Shown piece after piece: positions 24,250 through 36,070 of a stretch of 64,000 nucleotides of DNA (position 1 is its first letter; each line of letters begins with the position of its first letter). The notes beneath the pieces were generated by a model. That model was not told the DNA's origin, did not search any database, and saw only the letters and a program-made list of their open reading frames with translations. Source of the stretch: Haliclona indistincta (lineage: Eukaryota; Porifera; Demospongiae; Haplosclerida; Chalinidae). A program made the position numbers and the translations under genes. Location: contig OZ024783.1 of NCBI GenBank assembly GCA_964017065.1, forward strand, positions 7,852,391 to 7,916,390. Reading direction: 5' to 3'.

Positions 24250-24340
24250 TTAATATTCACTGAGCGCGTGTGGGCGCGGCTCGCAATAAGCGTAAAGAGG
24301 TGGGGCTCGTTGCTAGCAGAATCGTTCCCACTGTTAATTT
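24250..24340 (-). promoter_or_regulatory. Conserved GC-rich block upstream of receptor F
   Basis: GAGCGCGTGTGGGCGCGG and GGTGGGGCTCGTTGCTAGC lie 55-145 bp upstream of the F start codon, like the blocks before B, C and E. The region is also the short gap between F and the 3' end of G. Receptors G and H, with different first exons, lack it. Confidence 0.4.
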
Positions 24341-24415
24341 CACATAAGCACAACAATGGATCTATCTCTAACTAGGTCAGTTTGACTAACAGCTGTGATA
24401 TATGAAATGTCTTTT

Positions 24416-27400
24416 TCATGATTGTAGTTGAAGAAATAGCTCAGTTCTGTGAAGATGTGACTACAATGACAAGACAGCATGGTTCTAAATTGTCTTACTT
24501 GATCTGATGAACTAGCACATGGGGTATTTAGTCGTTGCTTAAGGGACAATACTTCTTTTTCCAATTGGGCTATCTTAGTCTTGTGTTCATTAACAGAGTT
24601 CACTGTAGTATCATTGGTAGTAAACACTTTCTCTCCTTTTGGATCTTGCCAAAGAGATACCATCTACAATGAAAAGCATTATGAACTTGTTTTTTTGCCA
24701 AAATTAATGCACCATACCTTAGGTATAAATGTCAATCCTACAACGGCACTAGCAGCTAGCACAAGATGGCCCGAACTCAAAACTAATGAGACATGGTTGC
24801 CTGGAAGCACAAGCGTAAGTATTAAACTTTCCATTACTGCAATGGTAGTGAAATAGACCATTGCAACTATTTCTTTCGAGTCATTCACAACTTTAATGTT
24901 CACATTGCGAATTTTCAGAGCAAGTACCAATGCAGCTGTCTGTTTAAAAAATAATAACTCATATACGAGATTTTTCATTTCTAGTACCTGTAGAACTGCT
25001 AAGTAAAGATACAATGTCAGTGTCCAAAGTATAGATGGCAGTGGATAGCATTTTACGATCAAGGAAGTTTGTCGAATGTCGTCTTCCTGTTTGTTTTACA
25101 GGTACATGGAAATCTTAATAAACTTAACATGAATTATTGTGCTTACATTTTGGTATTCTCCAATTGGGTTAGTGAAGGCTGTTGGTATTGTGGCTGGTAT
25201 TGAGAAGCCAATCACTAACAACACAACCACTATTGATACAACAATTGCTACGAATATTCCAAGATGCCAATCAGTTATATTCTGCATAAAAAATAGTAAT
25301 TATAATATTATTATTACAAGGAGTAGTAGTTTTAATGCACTTGCCTTCTTTTTTGGAGATGGATTATGAAAGATATAATAAATTCTCCACATTTTAGCCA
25401 AAATTGGACCAAATATCAAAGTATATCCGAAACAGTACACAATAGTTTCCATCTACATGATGAAGGTTGTTATTATACATAGTATGTCATCTTTCACCAA
25501 TCGGATTTATTAACTCGGGAATTACTAATACTTAATGTACATGCATGTTGTGATATTATTGATGACCTTGCAGAGAACATCCCACACGATGAGACTATTA
25601 GAAGCAGGTATTTGAACAACAACTGAAGCATATATAAGTATAGCTCCTGCAAGAATGCAGTAGTTGAGGTTAGGGCTTGTGAGACGAACAATTCTGCAAA
25701 GAAGGACCGACCATAAAAATTATTATCGTGCACATCCATAGCAATTTATAGATTGACCTTCTTTTTCTAAAAACGATGTTAAAAACCAAACAAATGATGC
25801 AAAAGATGATTCCTCCAACTCCAACAGTGTACATACAAATCAGAACAGCAATATGAAACAAAACGATAACAGAGATAGCCGATCCATCAGGTGGTACTCC
25901 ATCTGTATAATTCAACACAGCTTAATGAAATGGCAGAACGCATAAGATAAGAAAGACTGCATCTTCGCTGTCATACCGGGCCAAACTGTTGATTCATTCT
26001 CTCCAGTTGCATAGCTGATTGACAGCAAGGGCATGCGGTTTAAATCAACTTCAGCAAAGATTTGAAGTTGTATTCGCGATGAGCCTATAAAATGTAAGCA
26101 CGAAATACAATCTCTAGTACGTACATGTATTTACTGCACACTAAGCTCACTATTTCTGTACTGCAGCAATCTAACAGTTTCCTGTTTTCGTATCCCTGAG
26201 GCAGTAAACATGACAGGACCCTATGACATGTATACAAGCATTGTTTTACACAAGTTTGCTATCACTGACCGACATTCCAGTGAAGTTAGTTTCACTGAGG
26301 GTGTGTCTAATGAGACAAGCTGTGCTGCTGTTACCATAACTGAACTCTTCCAGTGGAACAGGAGAAGGACCACAGTCCAATGTGTCATTGGTGTTGATCA
26401 TATTCATAGTTCTGTTCAGAGCAAGTGCTAACGTCCACACACTGTCATATGCTAGTGTCTCCACAAATTGTCCTACACTCTGTGAGGAAATACATTATGC
26501 AAGTTACTTTAACTTACCTGTAGACATGTTGTCATTAATAGGGTACTGCTGTATAACCAGAGCTCTCTCCAGTACAGATGCCAGCTCATCCTCTGTGCAG
26601 TTGACATCATTAGTTGACCTCCACCAATCCTCAGAGTACCAGCCATACAGTATCCAGGCATATTCAGGATATTTCCTTGATGATTTACTAGCCTATTATG
26701 ATTCCAATGTGGCAACTACATGTGTAATATAAAAATCTAATAAAGTATGCACCTCACACATAATTTGAATAGCCTTGTCTTCAAAACCGTTGATCAAATT
26801 TATACGAGAATTGCCAACCTAGATAGAAATTACATTGATTATGTGAACCGTATGTATTTTCTTTCGTACAGGTATGTTATCAATATCTTGGCTAGTACTG
26901 AATCTAGAAGGAGGCAGCACTGTGATGTTACTGGTAGAGAACTCTTGAATAACCATTTTCTCGATCTGTGTGATAGAAATAACTTCAGAGTGCAAAGTCT
27001 GTGCAATACATTGTCTGATATTTTGTACCAAAACAATAGTCTAGTACAATGGCATGATATTTACATAATAAGGAAGTGCAAATAATAACCAACCTGTAGG
27101 AACGGACGCTCATTCTGTGTTAGTATCGATATCTGACTCCATCGAAAAGTTCTCACCAAAGCAACAAGTGCACGAACAAAATTAGTACCAGAAGGATACA
27201 ACACATAGTGACCATTACTCATGGCTGCATCAGCAGAACTGCCAGATGGAGTATATGATATCTATTTAAAATTAATAGTAGTAATTTTTGTAATAATATT
27301 GTCTACTTGATACTCACCAGTGGCAGTCCATACAATGATACTATGTCAGCAACAGGCTGAGTAGATACTGAACAGCCACAACCAATCACACCAATGAGGG

Positions 27401-27741
27401 TTGGAGAGGGGAGCTGTATCTGAGTCAGGAACTCTCGCACTGCTGTTGGTCCATCGCACTAAAAAGATAGCCGTTTACAAATGAAACTAAAAACGAAACT
27501 GTTAAAAAATAGAAACCTTGTCATCAATGATAACTGAAAGATTCAATTCATAGCCATTCAGAAGTGATGGATCACTGTTTATCCGTTTTATGGCTTGGTC
27601 AAAGACTACTGCAACTCCGCTTGTGTTAAACCGTGTTGAATTGGAAACCATCAGCATGATATAAAGATTTTCTGATCCTACTGTTTGTGAAGAGAGAGAT
27701 TCCTTTATAAAGAGAATCCACAGAACGAATTGGCAGATCAT
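24416..27741 (-). CDS. GABA-B-like receptor G, intact, 17 exons
   Basis: The exons are 27517-27741, 27318-27458, 27094-27261, 26870-26965, 26753-26818, 26518-26692, 26270-26472, 26151-26220, 25977-26084, 25758-25902, 25567-25693, 25345-25452, 25147-25281, 24988-25086, 24718-24939, 24499-24663 and probably 24416-24460. All phases match, giving 765 residues. The signal peptide and first exon differ from C/F (MICQFVLWILFIKES), while exons 2-17 are close to C/F. So the 5' end and promoter differ and this copy may be expressed differently. The binding-site motifs GCSVST, GWYSEDWW and VETLAYD are kept. Intron 12 has a strong GC donor, AAG|GCAAGT. Confidence 0.87.
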
Positions 27742-28029
27742 CTTTTCGTAAAGAACTCGAATTAAACGGTACTATAAGCTGCACGCTTTATATTGCTGCA
27801 TGCATTGCCGTAGGCGGTGCATGCATGTAGGTGGAGCTCGTATGACATCATTGCTCAAGAATACTGCACAACAATTGACAAGTAGTCGCTTCGCGTGTAT
27901 TGTGAACTTGAGTATGAAGATTATAGCCTGGATCAGTAAAATCGTCACTACTCTAATACTATGAACTTAATTCTAACTAAATTGGAAATTTGATCTTGTT
28001 GTCATGTATGGTGGGAGAAAAAGATTCTT

Positions 28030-31000
28030 TCAGACTCCGTCATTTCTATGAATTGAACTCGTATAATTAAATGTACATCGAGAGAGCCAACACTTTCTTA
28101 CATGATCTGATGAATGAGCACATGGGTTATTTAGCTGTTGCTTAAGGGACAATATTTCTTGTTCCAATTGAGCTATTTTAGTCTTGTCTCCAATCACAGA
28201 ATTATCTGTAGTATCATTGGTAGTAAACACTTTCTCTCCTTTTGGATCTTGCCAAAGAGATATCATCTATGATGAAAAGTTGATTTTCTGCAGTGCATGT
28301 TAAAATACCAGTACACAATACCTTCGGTATAAAGGTTAATCCTACAATGGCACTAGCAGCTAGCACAAGATGCCCTGCACTCAAAACTATCGAGGTATGG
28401 TTGCCTGGAAGCACAAGCCCAAGTATTAAACTTTCCAATACTGCAATGGTAGTTAAATAGACCATTGCAGCTATTTCTTTCGAGTCATTCACAACTCTGA
28501 TTTTCACATTACGGATTCTCAGAGCAAGCACCAATGCAGCTGTCTGTTAAAACATTGTCATACAAGCAGCACATTATTTTTACATTTACCTGCAGAACTG
28601 CTAAGTAAAGATACAATACCAATGTCCAGATCATAGATGGTAGTGGATAGCATTTTACAATCAAAAAAGTCTGGAGAACGCCTTCATCCTATTTTACAAG
28701 TGCACAATTATTGCTATAATGTGTATTGTGCTTACATTTTGGTATTCTCCAATTGGGCTGGTGAAGGCTCTTGGTATTGTGGCTGGTATTGAGAAGCCAA
28801 TCACTAACAACACAACAACTATTGATACAACAATTGCTATGAATATTCCAAGATGCCAATCAGTTATATTCTGCAACACAATGCCGAAAGTAATACTGTG
28901 TACACTCAAATCATAATGGCTCACCTTCTTTTTGGAAGTCGGATTATGAAATATGTTATGGATTCTCCACATCTTAGCCAAAATTGGACCAAATATCAAC
29001 GTGTAACCAAAACAATTCACGATAGTTTCCATCTATGCAAAGAAAGTTACTAACTCATGCCTGACATAAAAAGCAAGTTGATCTAAACCTTGCAGAGAAC
29101 ATTCCACACCGCGAGACTACTGGAAACAGGTATCAGAACGAAAATGGAAGAGTATATGAGTATAGCCCCTGCAATAATGCAGTAATTGAGGTTAGGGCTA
29201 GTGAGACGAACAATTCTGCATGAAAACAGATAAACATAAAATACTATTATCATGAGACAATTTTACCTTCTCTTTCTAAAAACGACATTAAAAATTAGAC
29301 AAGCAATGCAAAAAATGACTCCTACAACTGCGACACTGTACATAAACGCTACAATAGCAATATCAAATAAAACTATAACAGAGATAGCCGATCCATCAGA
29401 AGGTATACCATCTGAAAATACAATAAAGATGGATAGATAAGCAACAATAATACTATGCAGTCATACCGGGCCAAACTGTTGATTCATTCTCTCCAGCTAC
29501 ATAGCTGATTGACAACAAGGGCATGCTTAAATCAACTTCAGCAAAGATTTGAAGTCTCATACGTGATGATTCTATTTCATGAACATGGAGCATACTTTTC
29601 AGAGCAACTAAGCTCACCATTTCTGTACTGCAGCAATCTAATTATACCTTGTTTTCGTGTCCCTGAGGCAGTAAACATGACCGAACCCTTCGAATAAAAT
29701 TAACGTTCATATACATTGTTTTAGGTGTTTGTATTTACATGTAAGCACTCACCGACATTCCAGTGAAATTAGTTCCACTGAGGCTGTGTCTGATGAGACA
29801 AGCTGTGCTGCTGTTACCATAACTGAACTCCTCCAGTGGAACAGGAGAAGGACCACAGTCCAATGTGTCATTGGTGTTGATCATATTCATAGTTCTGTTC
29901 AGTGCAAGTGCTAACGTCCACAAGCTGTCATATGCTAGTGTCTCCACAAATGGACTTACTGCTAATTGTTCTACACTCAGTGAGGAAATACATTATGCAA
30001 GTTACTTTAACTTACCTGTAGACACGTTGTCGTTAATAGGGTACTGCTGTATAACCAGCTAGAGCTCTCTCCAGTACAGATGCCAGCTCATCCTCTGTAC
30101 AGTTGACATCATTAGTTGACCTCCACCAATCCTCAGAGTACCAGCCATACAGTATCCAGGCATAATCAGGATATTTCCTTGATGATTTACTAGCCTGGTA
30201 TGATTCCAATCTGGCACTTAATATAAAAATCTAATAAAGTATGCACCTCACACATAATTTGAATAGCCTTGTCTTCAAAACCGTTGATCAAATTTATACG
30301 AGAATTGCAAACCTAGATAAAAATAATTAGTAATTACATTGAACAGTAAGTATTTTCTTTCGTACAGATATGTTATCAATATCTTGGCTAGTACTGAATC
30401 TAGAAGGAGGCAGCACTGTGATGTTACTGGTAGAGAACTCTTGAATAATCATTTCCTCAATCTGTTTGTAAAGAAAAAGTCCAAAGTACAATAGATTGTC
30501 TGATGTGTACTAAAATAATTGATATTTACATATTAAGGAAGTGCAAATAATAACCAACCTGTAGGAACGGACGCTCATTCTGTGTTAGTATTGATATCTG
30601 ACTCCATCTAAATTTTCTCACTAAGGCAACAAGTGCACGAACAAAATTATGATCAGAAGGATACAGCACATAGTGTCCATTACTCATGGCTGCATCAGCA
30701 GAACTGCCAGATGGAGTGTACGATATCTATTAGAATACTGTAGTAATTCTTTTGTTATAGTTAAGGAAAGTTATGCTCACCAGTGGCAGTCCATACAATG
30801 ATACTATGTCAGCAACAGGCTGAGTAGATACTGAACAGCCACAACCAATCACACCAATGAGGGTTGGAGAGGGGAGCTGTATTTGAGTCAGGAACTCTTG
30901 CACTGCTGTTGGTCCATCACACTAAAATGGCCGGAGTAAGCATACTAATACCATTCATACTCACGATAGCTAACCATGTCATCAACACTTTGTGAAATAT

Positions 31001-31199
31001 TCAATTCATAACCACTCAGAAGTGAAGGATCCTTGTTTATTTGTTTCAAAGCTAGCTCACTAGCTTCTACAGATCCACTTGAGTTGAACTGTGGAGATTT
31101 GGAAACCATAAGCAAGACAGACAAATTTCTTGTTCCTTCAGCAACTTTTGAACAAAAGAATAGACTTGACAAAAGCACAAAAATGAGTGACCTGAACAT
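28030..31199 (-). pseudogene. GABA-B-like receptor H, frameshift in exon 6
   Basis: All exons are present: 30975-31199, 30781-30921, 30559-30726, 30366-30461, 30247-30312, 30016-30194, 29753-29970, 29618-29687, 29467-29571, 29267-29411, 29089-29215, 28925-29032, 28736-28870, 28590-28688, 28322-28543 and 28102-28266. Exon 6 is 179 bp where all intact copies have 175, because CTAG is inserted near 30058-30064. Translation then meets TAA within the same exon, cutting the protein inside the flytrap. All other exons and splice sites look sound, so the break is recent or could be an assembly or allelic difference. The first exon is the most divergent of the group (MFRSLIFVLLSSLFFCSKVAE). Intron 12 has an ordinary GT donor. 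Confidence 0.75.
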
Positions 31200-32437
31200 G
31201 TTTCAGTCTAGCGCCAATGTAGAAATACTGGTTAAACTATATAGGTTGATTCACTTACATAATGATTTTGATAAATACAATTGCACACTGAACATATTTA
31301 TTAGGGAAGTTACAAATCCAAGACAACTAGCAAAATTAATGTTTTTACTGCTGGAAGGCACGGAGTTAATTGCACAGTGTTACAGTAGCTACATTAAATG
31401 AGAAGACAACAAACTCAGGTTATAACATGAAACGGCAATACGGGATTTACTGATTACTCTGTGCACACTTGCCTTCTCAGCCCGGGTTTACGTGCACTAC
31501 CCCTAGTGTGAACGCTATCTTCCCACAGTTTGGATTCTTCTATTAAGTCTTCTCTCTTTCTGTCCAGTTTTCCTTCTCCAGTCTCTAGACAAATTGAACC
31601 TACTCCACCCCACTAAAATAATTTAATCAATACTGACTTCGATACAATTATTCGCATTTCATTATGACCTATTTTATTATTGTTTGCTCACTATTAGCCT
31701 CTGGCTATTGAGTGTTGTTCCCATGATTAAAACTAGAGTTCAATGGAACACATACCCGTGCGCTGACTCATGCATGTATTCGTTTAGTATACACAATAGT
31801 GTTTGAAGAAGTCAGATTTGTAGACTTAATTGTTCATGCACGTTTATTATCCTATTCTGATCATGATGCAACATTTGTCTCTATACGATCTTCATAATGA
31901 GTATATTGTCAATTGTGTAATAATTTCAGTCACACATAATAGGGTCCGCAATGAAAAAATCGACTGTCACAGATTCAGCGGGATGGCGACTCAGTGTGTA
32001 GAGTTGCTTGGCACGGACATAGAACGGATAGATATAGAAGCGCTAAGTATTTCGTTTTTGCAGGAAAAAATAAAACGCTACAAAAATTAGGGGTGGAGCC
32101 TACGAATTGCTTATACGTGTAAACTACTTTATATTCGAGTTACATTCGATGCACGTGATACAGTTTTGTTGTCAAGAATGCTCAGCATCGTGCTGTCATG
32201 ATTTGAACACTCTTCGAGGCCGCAACAGCTCCTCTGCATCGTTTTCAAGGCGTAATTTGGAAGTGGGCGGGCCTCCGATAACAGTTCTTGGTCTCTAGCG
32301 CTCTTGTACACCGTCCAATAGCAATCCTCATGCATTTTCTGTCCAAGTAGAGTAGCAATGTAATTGCACACCAAGTTTCATCAAGTTCATTTGCTTCCTT
32401 CCACCAAATCCAAAATTTTAAAGTATTTCTTGTTGGC
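31200..32437. other. Spacer upstream of receptor H
   Basis: This holds the probable H promoter and no clear gene. A segment at about 31300-31400 (around GGGAAGTTACAAA and GACAACTAG) recurs at 38770-38890 and 54295-54420, showing that the upstream DNA of H and the DNA between the EF-hand gene and receptors I/K share ancestry. A short plus-strand frame at 31983-32090 is listed separately. The rest has no feature I can support. Confidence 0.5.
31983..32090 (+). CDS. Possible tiny 35-residue frame
   Basis: ATGGCGACTCAGTG opens a frame with a good start context and ends at TAG after 35 codons. The peptide begins MATQCVELLGTDIERIDIEA and finishes with KIKRYKN. I recognise no family. It could be the first exon of an unseen plus-strand gene or chance. 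Confidence 0.15.
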   Translation: MATQCVELLGTDIERIDIEALSISFLQEKIKRYKN

Positions 32438-32555
32438 TGTGTCTATTGACACCAATTCGTTGGTGTCAATAATGGCCACCGAAACGCTATTGACACCAAC
32501 CTAAATCCTAAACCCTAAACCCCAAAAAAAACCTTCTCCTAACTGCGCAAAGTTG

Positions 32556-32765
32556 GGAGGGTCGTCCTAACTAACTAAGGATCGTCTGGAGGGTCTTCCT
32601 AACTAACTAAGGATCGTCGCGAGGGTCTTCCTAACTAAGGATCGTCGGGAGGGCCTTCCTAACTAACTAAGGATCGTCGCGAGGGTCTTCCTAACTAAGG
32701 ATCGTCGGGAGGGTCTTCCTAACTAACTAAGGATCATCGCGAGGGTCTTCCTAACTAAGGATCGT
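32556..32765. repeat. Minisatellite, unit about 32 bp
   Basis: Six or so units of GGATCGTCGCGAGGGTCTTC followed by CTAACTAACTAA alternate with shorter units that have only one CTAA. It lies inside the fold-back element at 32438-33005. Confidence 0.85.
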
Positions 32766-32830
32766 CGAGCTAAAAACATTGTAGCTAAAACTGAAGTTTT
32801 CTGGAAAAAAAAAACAAAAAAAAAACGCTT

Positions 32831-32896
32831 GGAGCGAGAATCGATCCTGATTGATCGCATTACTAGCCACTGTGCTAAACCGCTGAGCCATCGGAA
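32831..32896 (-). repeat. tRNA-derived (SINE-like) sequence
   Basis: Read on the minus strand, GGTTCCGATGGCTCAGCGG is followed by a good RNA polymerase III A box (TGGCTCAGCGG, 32880-32890) and a B-box-like GGATCGATTCTCG (32835-32847). Spacing is as in a tRNA. The acceptor stem does not pair convincingly, so it is not a functional tRNA gene but the head of a tRNA-derived repeat. Confidence 0.5.
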
Positions 32897-33005
32897 CCTG
32901 CTGACCAATCAACGCTACAAACATGCCTTTATAGTGGTTTAGGTTGGTGTCAATAGCATTTCGGTGGCCGTTATTGACACCAACGAATTGGTGTCAATAG
33001 ACACA

Positions 33006-33645
33006 ATCTTTCTTGTTACAGTACATGGCGAACATGCCAGTTGCCTGCTGCAGTACATGGTGAACATGCCAGTTAGCATGACACTCCAACTGTGCGCATC
33101 TATGGAGCACGTTTACACTTACCTAACTAATATCTCTGTAAGTGATGTTCAGAGCCATTCTCCAGGTTTAACTAACATTGCAAACTGTTTGACTATGAAA
33201 ATAATTTTTTGACTACCAAATTGCTGTTTTTTTTATCATAGCAAAACAGCATTGTTTCCAAGAATTATCTGCTTAAATTTCATAATTAGTTGGAATCAGC
33301 GTATCTGAAAACATTTGGGTGGTTTTTAGCCACTGAAACGGCACTCAGACGTCGCGCAAGACAATTTCCACTTTTTGAATTGAAAAGGTGGATACATTTC
33401 CGGCCGCGTGACCATGCCCACGCACATCGCTACTTCGAAAATATGTAAGTCGATATCAACAACTAATGAACACATACCCGTGCGCTGAGCTAAGATCTAC
33501 ATAGTTAGTACACGACTACTCCAGCATTACTGCAACAGCTAGTCCATAGACAGCTCCAGATAAATTGAGACTGAGCGAGGACGTCGATATGGATAGGAGG
33601 TTGGGTGACACACGTACCCACGATACCGTAAAGTGCTCTTACAAG
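33006..33645. other. Spacer without recognised genes
   Basis: AT-rich sequence with no coding frame I can support. A short string, AACACATACCCGTGCGCTGA, occurs here (about 33469) and again near 31745. Confidence 0.4.
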
Positions 33646-33986
33646 CAGGCGCGTGTCCAGGAATGAGGAAAGATAGGTGCGCGCGAAGCGCGCGCGCAAA
33701 TTCTAATTAATATTCATTTATTCGTTAAATTACTTCTTTTCGTCACTATTATCGTGGCGCACTGGATTTTTTCATCGCTGAACTTAGCCGAGGCTACGCT
33801 GAACTCAGTAATGGAAAAACAGCCTAAACTACCTTAGAATGGGATTTTGGCAGCTGCTAAGCTTGTTGCAATAACAGTTATGATAAATTGATAGCCACAG
33901 TGTACTTTGATGCAATGAATAATTTAAAACTTCAATGCTGAGGGGGGTGCTAGAGCACCCGGAGCCCTATCGTGGACACGCGCCTG
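33646..33986. mobile_element. MITE with CAGGCGCGTGTCCA ends
   Basis: A 341-bp element is bounded by CAGGCGCGTGTCCA and its inverse TGGACACGCGCCTG and flanked by ACAAG on both sides. An inverted partial copy lies at 37831-38098. No coding capacity. The CAG start recalls hAT-type elements, although the visible target duplication is 5 bp rather than 8. Confidence 0.75.
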
Positions 33987-34560
33987 ACAAGGACACGTAG
34001 CTTTAGAAAACCATGGATTAGCCGCTAGAGCAAGGCTTGCCAGCACAGAAAACGTCTTCACAGGACTATAAATTCAGTGGAGAAGCGTGCAGGGAGTGTT
34101 TTTGTGAAGATTTTTGCACAACCTTGCTGACCCGGGTCGCGTGCGTAATTTGTGAACGCAAACCGTCCTGAAAGCGAGCTGAGCATGCGCGATTACTACC
34201 CACTACTAAAGCAGAAAGGGTCAGGGAATGGACTATTGCCATGGTCAGCACTTTGCTGTCTTCTGTTGATACTCTGCATTGTGAATTCCAATTGGCAACA
34301 GCATCTTAAGGGTTTCAAAGATTAACTCTTTATTGACGAGGTACTTGCTCATGTAGTGGAATAAGTTGATGCCTAAACAAGAGGATGGTGGACAAAAAAT
34401 ATGCTTCAGTTAGAAGGTTTTTAGTATGTGCTAGCATTTCTGCATGTTTTCGATAAGTTGTCAGCTATAAATACGTCAAACTTATCTACATGTACATGTA
34501 GTACAACTGATGCAAAATGCAGTTACCACCAAATGTTCCACTCTTCATTATTACTGAATT

Positions 34561-34566
34561 TTTATT
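34561..34566 (-). terminator. Poly(A) signal of the EF-hand gene
   Basis: AATAAA on the minus strand, 83 bp after the stop codon of the calcium-binding protein gene, in the expected place for 3'-end formation. Confidence 0.5.
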
Positions 34567-34648
34567 GCAATAAAAAGGGGAATTGGCATTAAGTAAGAAT
34601 GACACATATAGCTAATCAAGTTTTTACAGTACGAGATATTATTCTTAG

Positions 34649-35197
34649 TCATTTCTTGTTTTGAAATTTAACCAATTCTTCATGCTCATTGCCTTCAAGC
34701 TCAAACCAAAACTTGTGTCCCATGGCAACTACCTCCATCACTTCGATTTTTCCATTGTGGTTCTTGTCCATGGCATCAAAATAGAATTTAACCGATTCAG
34801 CAGGCATATTACTGGCCTCAGCTACTTTAGTATACTCTTCCAGGGTCAGCTTTCCATCCTTGTTGATGTCCATTACGGCATAGTATGCTTCCCCCATCTC
34901 GTCAAGCAGCTTGCGACTTTCTTTGTTCGCTGCAAACTCTGCAGCGCCTTTCAAGAACTCTTCCTGACTGAGTTGCACGCCTGGTTTCGCTCCTAGCGCT
35001 GCTGCCAACTTAAGAGAGCTAGCTCGAAGCTTTTCAATATCTTGTGGATCTGGATTCATCGTCTTCAGTGCATCTACCCAAAGCAAGTAATCTACCTCGC
35101 TCAAGTATCCGTTCTTGTTGCGGTCAAGGAGAGTGAAGCTCCCCTTCATCTTCTCGACCCACTTGGTACTTCCCAGATAGTCCTGTGAAGTAGCCAT
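34649..35197 (-). CDS. EF-hand calcium-binding protein, sarcoplasmic type
   Basis: A single uninterrupted frame of 182 residues starts MATSQDYLGS and ends FQNKK. Three canonical 12-residue calcium loops are visible: DRNKNGYLSEVD (about 25-36), DINKDGKLTLEE (110-121) and DKNHNGKIEVME (144-155). The second EF-hand, around GAKPGVQLSQEE (70-81), has lost the binding residues. A pattern of EF1, EF3 and EF4 active with EF2 dead, and a length near 180, fits the family of sarcoplasmic calcium-binding proteins and coelenterate luciferin-binding proteins. It would buffer or sense calcium in the cytosol. It lacks introns, unlike its neighbours. Its 5' end is duplicated at 53108-53186. The previous codon is GTG, so the ATG at 35195-35197 is the start. 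Confidence 0.85.
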   Translation of the reverse strand: MATSQDYLGSTKWVEKMKGSFTLLDRNKNGYLSEVDYLLWVDALKTMNPDPQDIEKLRASSLKLAAALGAKPGVQLSQEEFLKGAAEFAANKESRKLLDEMGEAYYAVMDINKDGKLTLEEYTKVAEASNMPAESVKFYFDAMDKNHNGKIEVMEVVAMGHKFWFELEGNEHEELVKFQNKK

Positions 35198-35345
35198 CAC
35201 TAACTCGTACCACAGGCCAGAGACGAAGACAGCAGTGCAATAGTGGGGTGCTGTATGCGCGGTGCAAAACGAGAGTCTTATTCTGTAATACGACTCCCAC
35301 TATACACCGCGAAGCCAGGGGGCGTGCCAATGATATTTAAGCCCG
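35198..35345 (-). promoter_or_regulatory. Promoter region of the EF-hand gene
   Basis: A TATA-like TTAAATA (35335-35341, minus strand) lies about 140 bp before the start codon, followed by GC-rich sequence and a short leader. Most of the segment is kept in the duplicate at 53187-53345, although no full gene follows there. Confidence 0.4.
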
Positions 35346-35349
35346 TTTT

Positions 35350-35387
35350 CTTCTGTTAGTCTGGCGCGCGCGCCAGACTAACAGAAG
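35350..35387. repeat. Perfect 38-bp palindrome
   Basis: The sequence CTTCTGTTAGTCTGGCGCG is followed directly by its exact complement. It lies just upstream of the EF-hand TATA-like box. The duplicate locus at about 53348-53385 has an alternating GC run here and is not a palindrome. Confidence 0.9.
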
Positions 35388-35399
35388 CATTGACCGCAG

Positions 35400-36070
35400 A
35401 ATCAAGCCGTAGCCTAGTAGGTACTAGGCTAAATCATGCCGTTACAGTACTTACATGTATGTCGTTGAACAAAGGGAATGGTTCAAAAAAGGAAAAAGTC
35501 ATACGCTGAATGTGACTGAGATATGAAGAGGCAGTGAGACACAGCTAGCGACAAAGAGATTATGCAATGTCATCATACAGATATAAAATTAAAGGAGTGA
35601 CTGCACAGAGTCCAGCTGTGTCATGATAACTGTGTAGATTAGCTAGATACATAACACTCACATGTCTAGTCTTGGGAATTTTGGCTACGCGATTTGAAAC
35701 TACTAGCTTCTTTGCCGGACCGCAATACGGTGGTTTTAACAATTAAGTCATTTATTGCATGGAATTTTTATATCATAATTATTTGGAGGATCCTATCTCA
35801 GCCGAGGCTCAGTTAGTTTTGCTTCCACATGATTGCACATAGCCATAACACACTCATGTACTCCTGTTAAAGCACAATAATAAATGCTACATGGCTGATT
35901 TATTTTACTCACTACAAATCTCTAGTAACCAATGACCCGTTAAGGCAGCAATACTATTTTTGCAGTGGATGATGGTATAAACCAATCTCTGCCACAGCTG
36001 GTGAGTTTATATTTTTTGGTTCCTTCACTGAGCTTGCAAACAAAAGCACCAAAATGAGTCACCTGAATAA
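35400..36070. other. Duplicated spacer with a relic receptor exon 1
   Basis: This sequence recurs at about 53400-54250 with small gaps. Near its right end (36002-36060, minus strand) a decayed receptor first exon can be read as SHFGAFVCKLSEGT, comparable to the H signal peptide region. No other exons accompany it. Confidence 0.55.

Larger units (their letters stand above)
32438..33005. mobile_element. Fold-back element with minisatellite and tRNA-like core
   Basis: Long terminal inverted repeats of about 68 bp begin TGTGTCTATTGACACCAATT and end with the complement at 33005, with only a few mismatches. Between them lie a minisatellite (32556-32765), an A-rich stretch and a tRNA-like sequence (32831-32896). 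There is no coding frame. The ends themselves contain repeated short palindromes around TTGACACCAA, so the arms can form complex hairpins. Confidence 0.75.

Noticed and set aside
32500..32530. Telomere-like CCCTAAA repeats
   Set aside because: Only two or three imperfect units at the inner edge of a fold-back element; too short for a telomeric tract.
32831..32896. Functional tRNA gene
   Set aside because: A and B boxes are present but the acceptor stem does not pair and it lies inside a repeat element.
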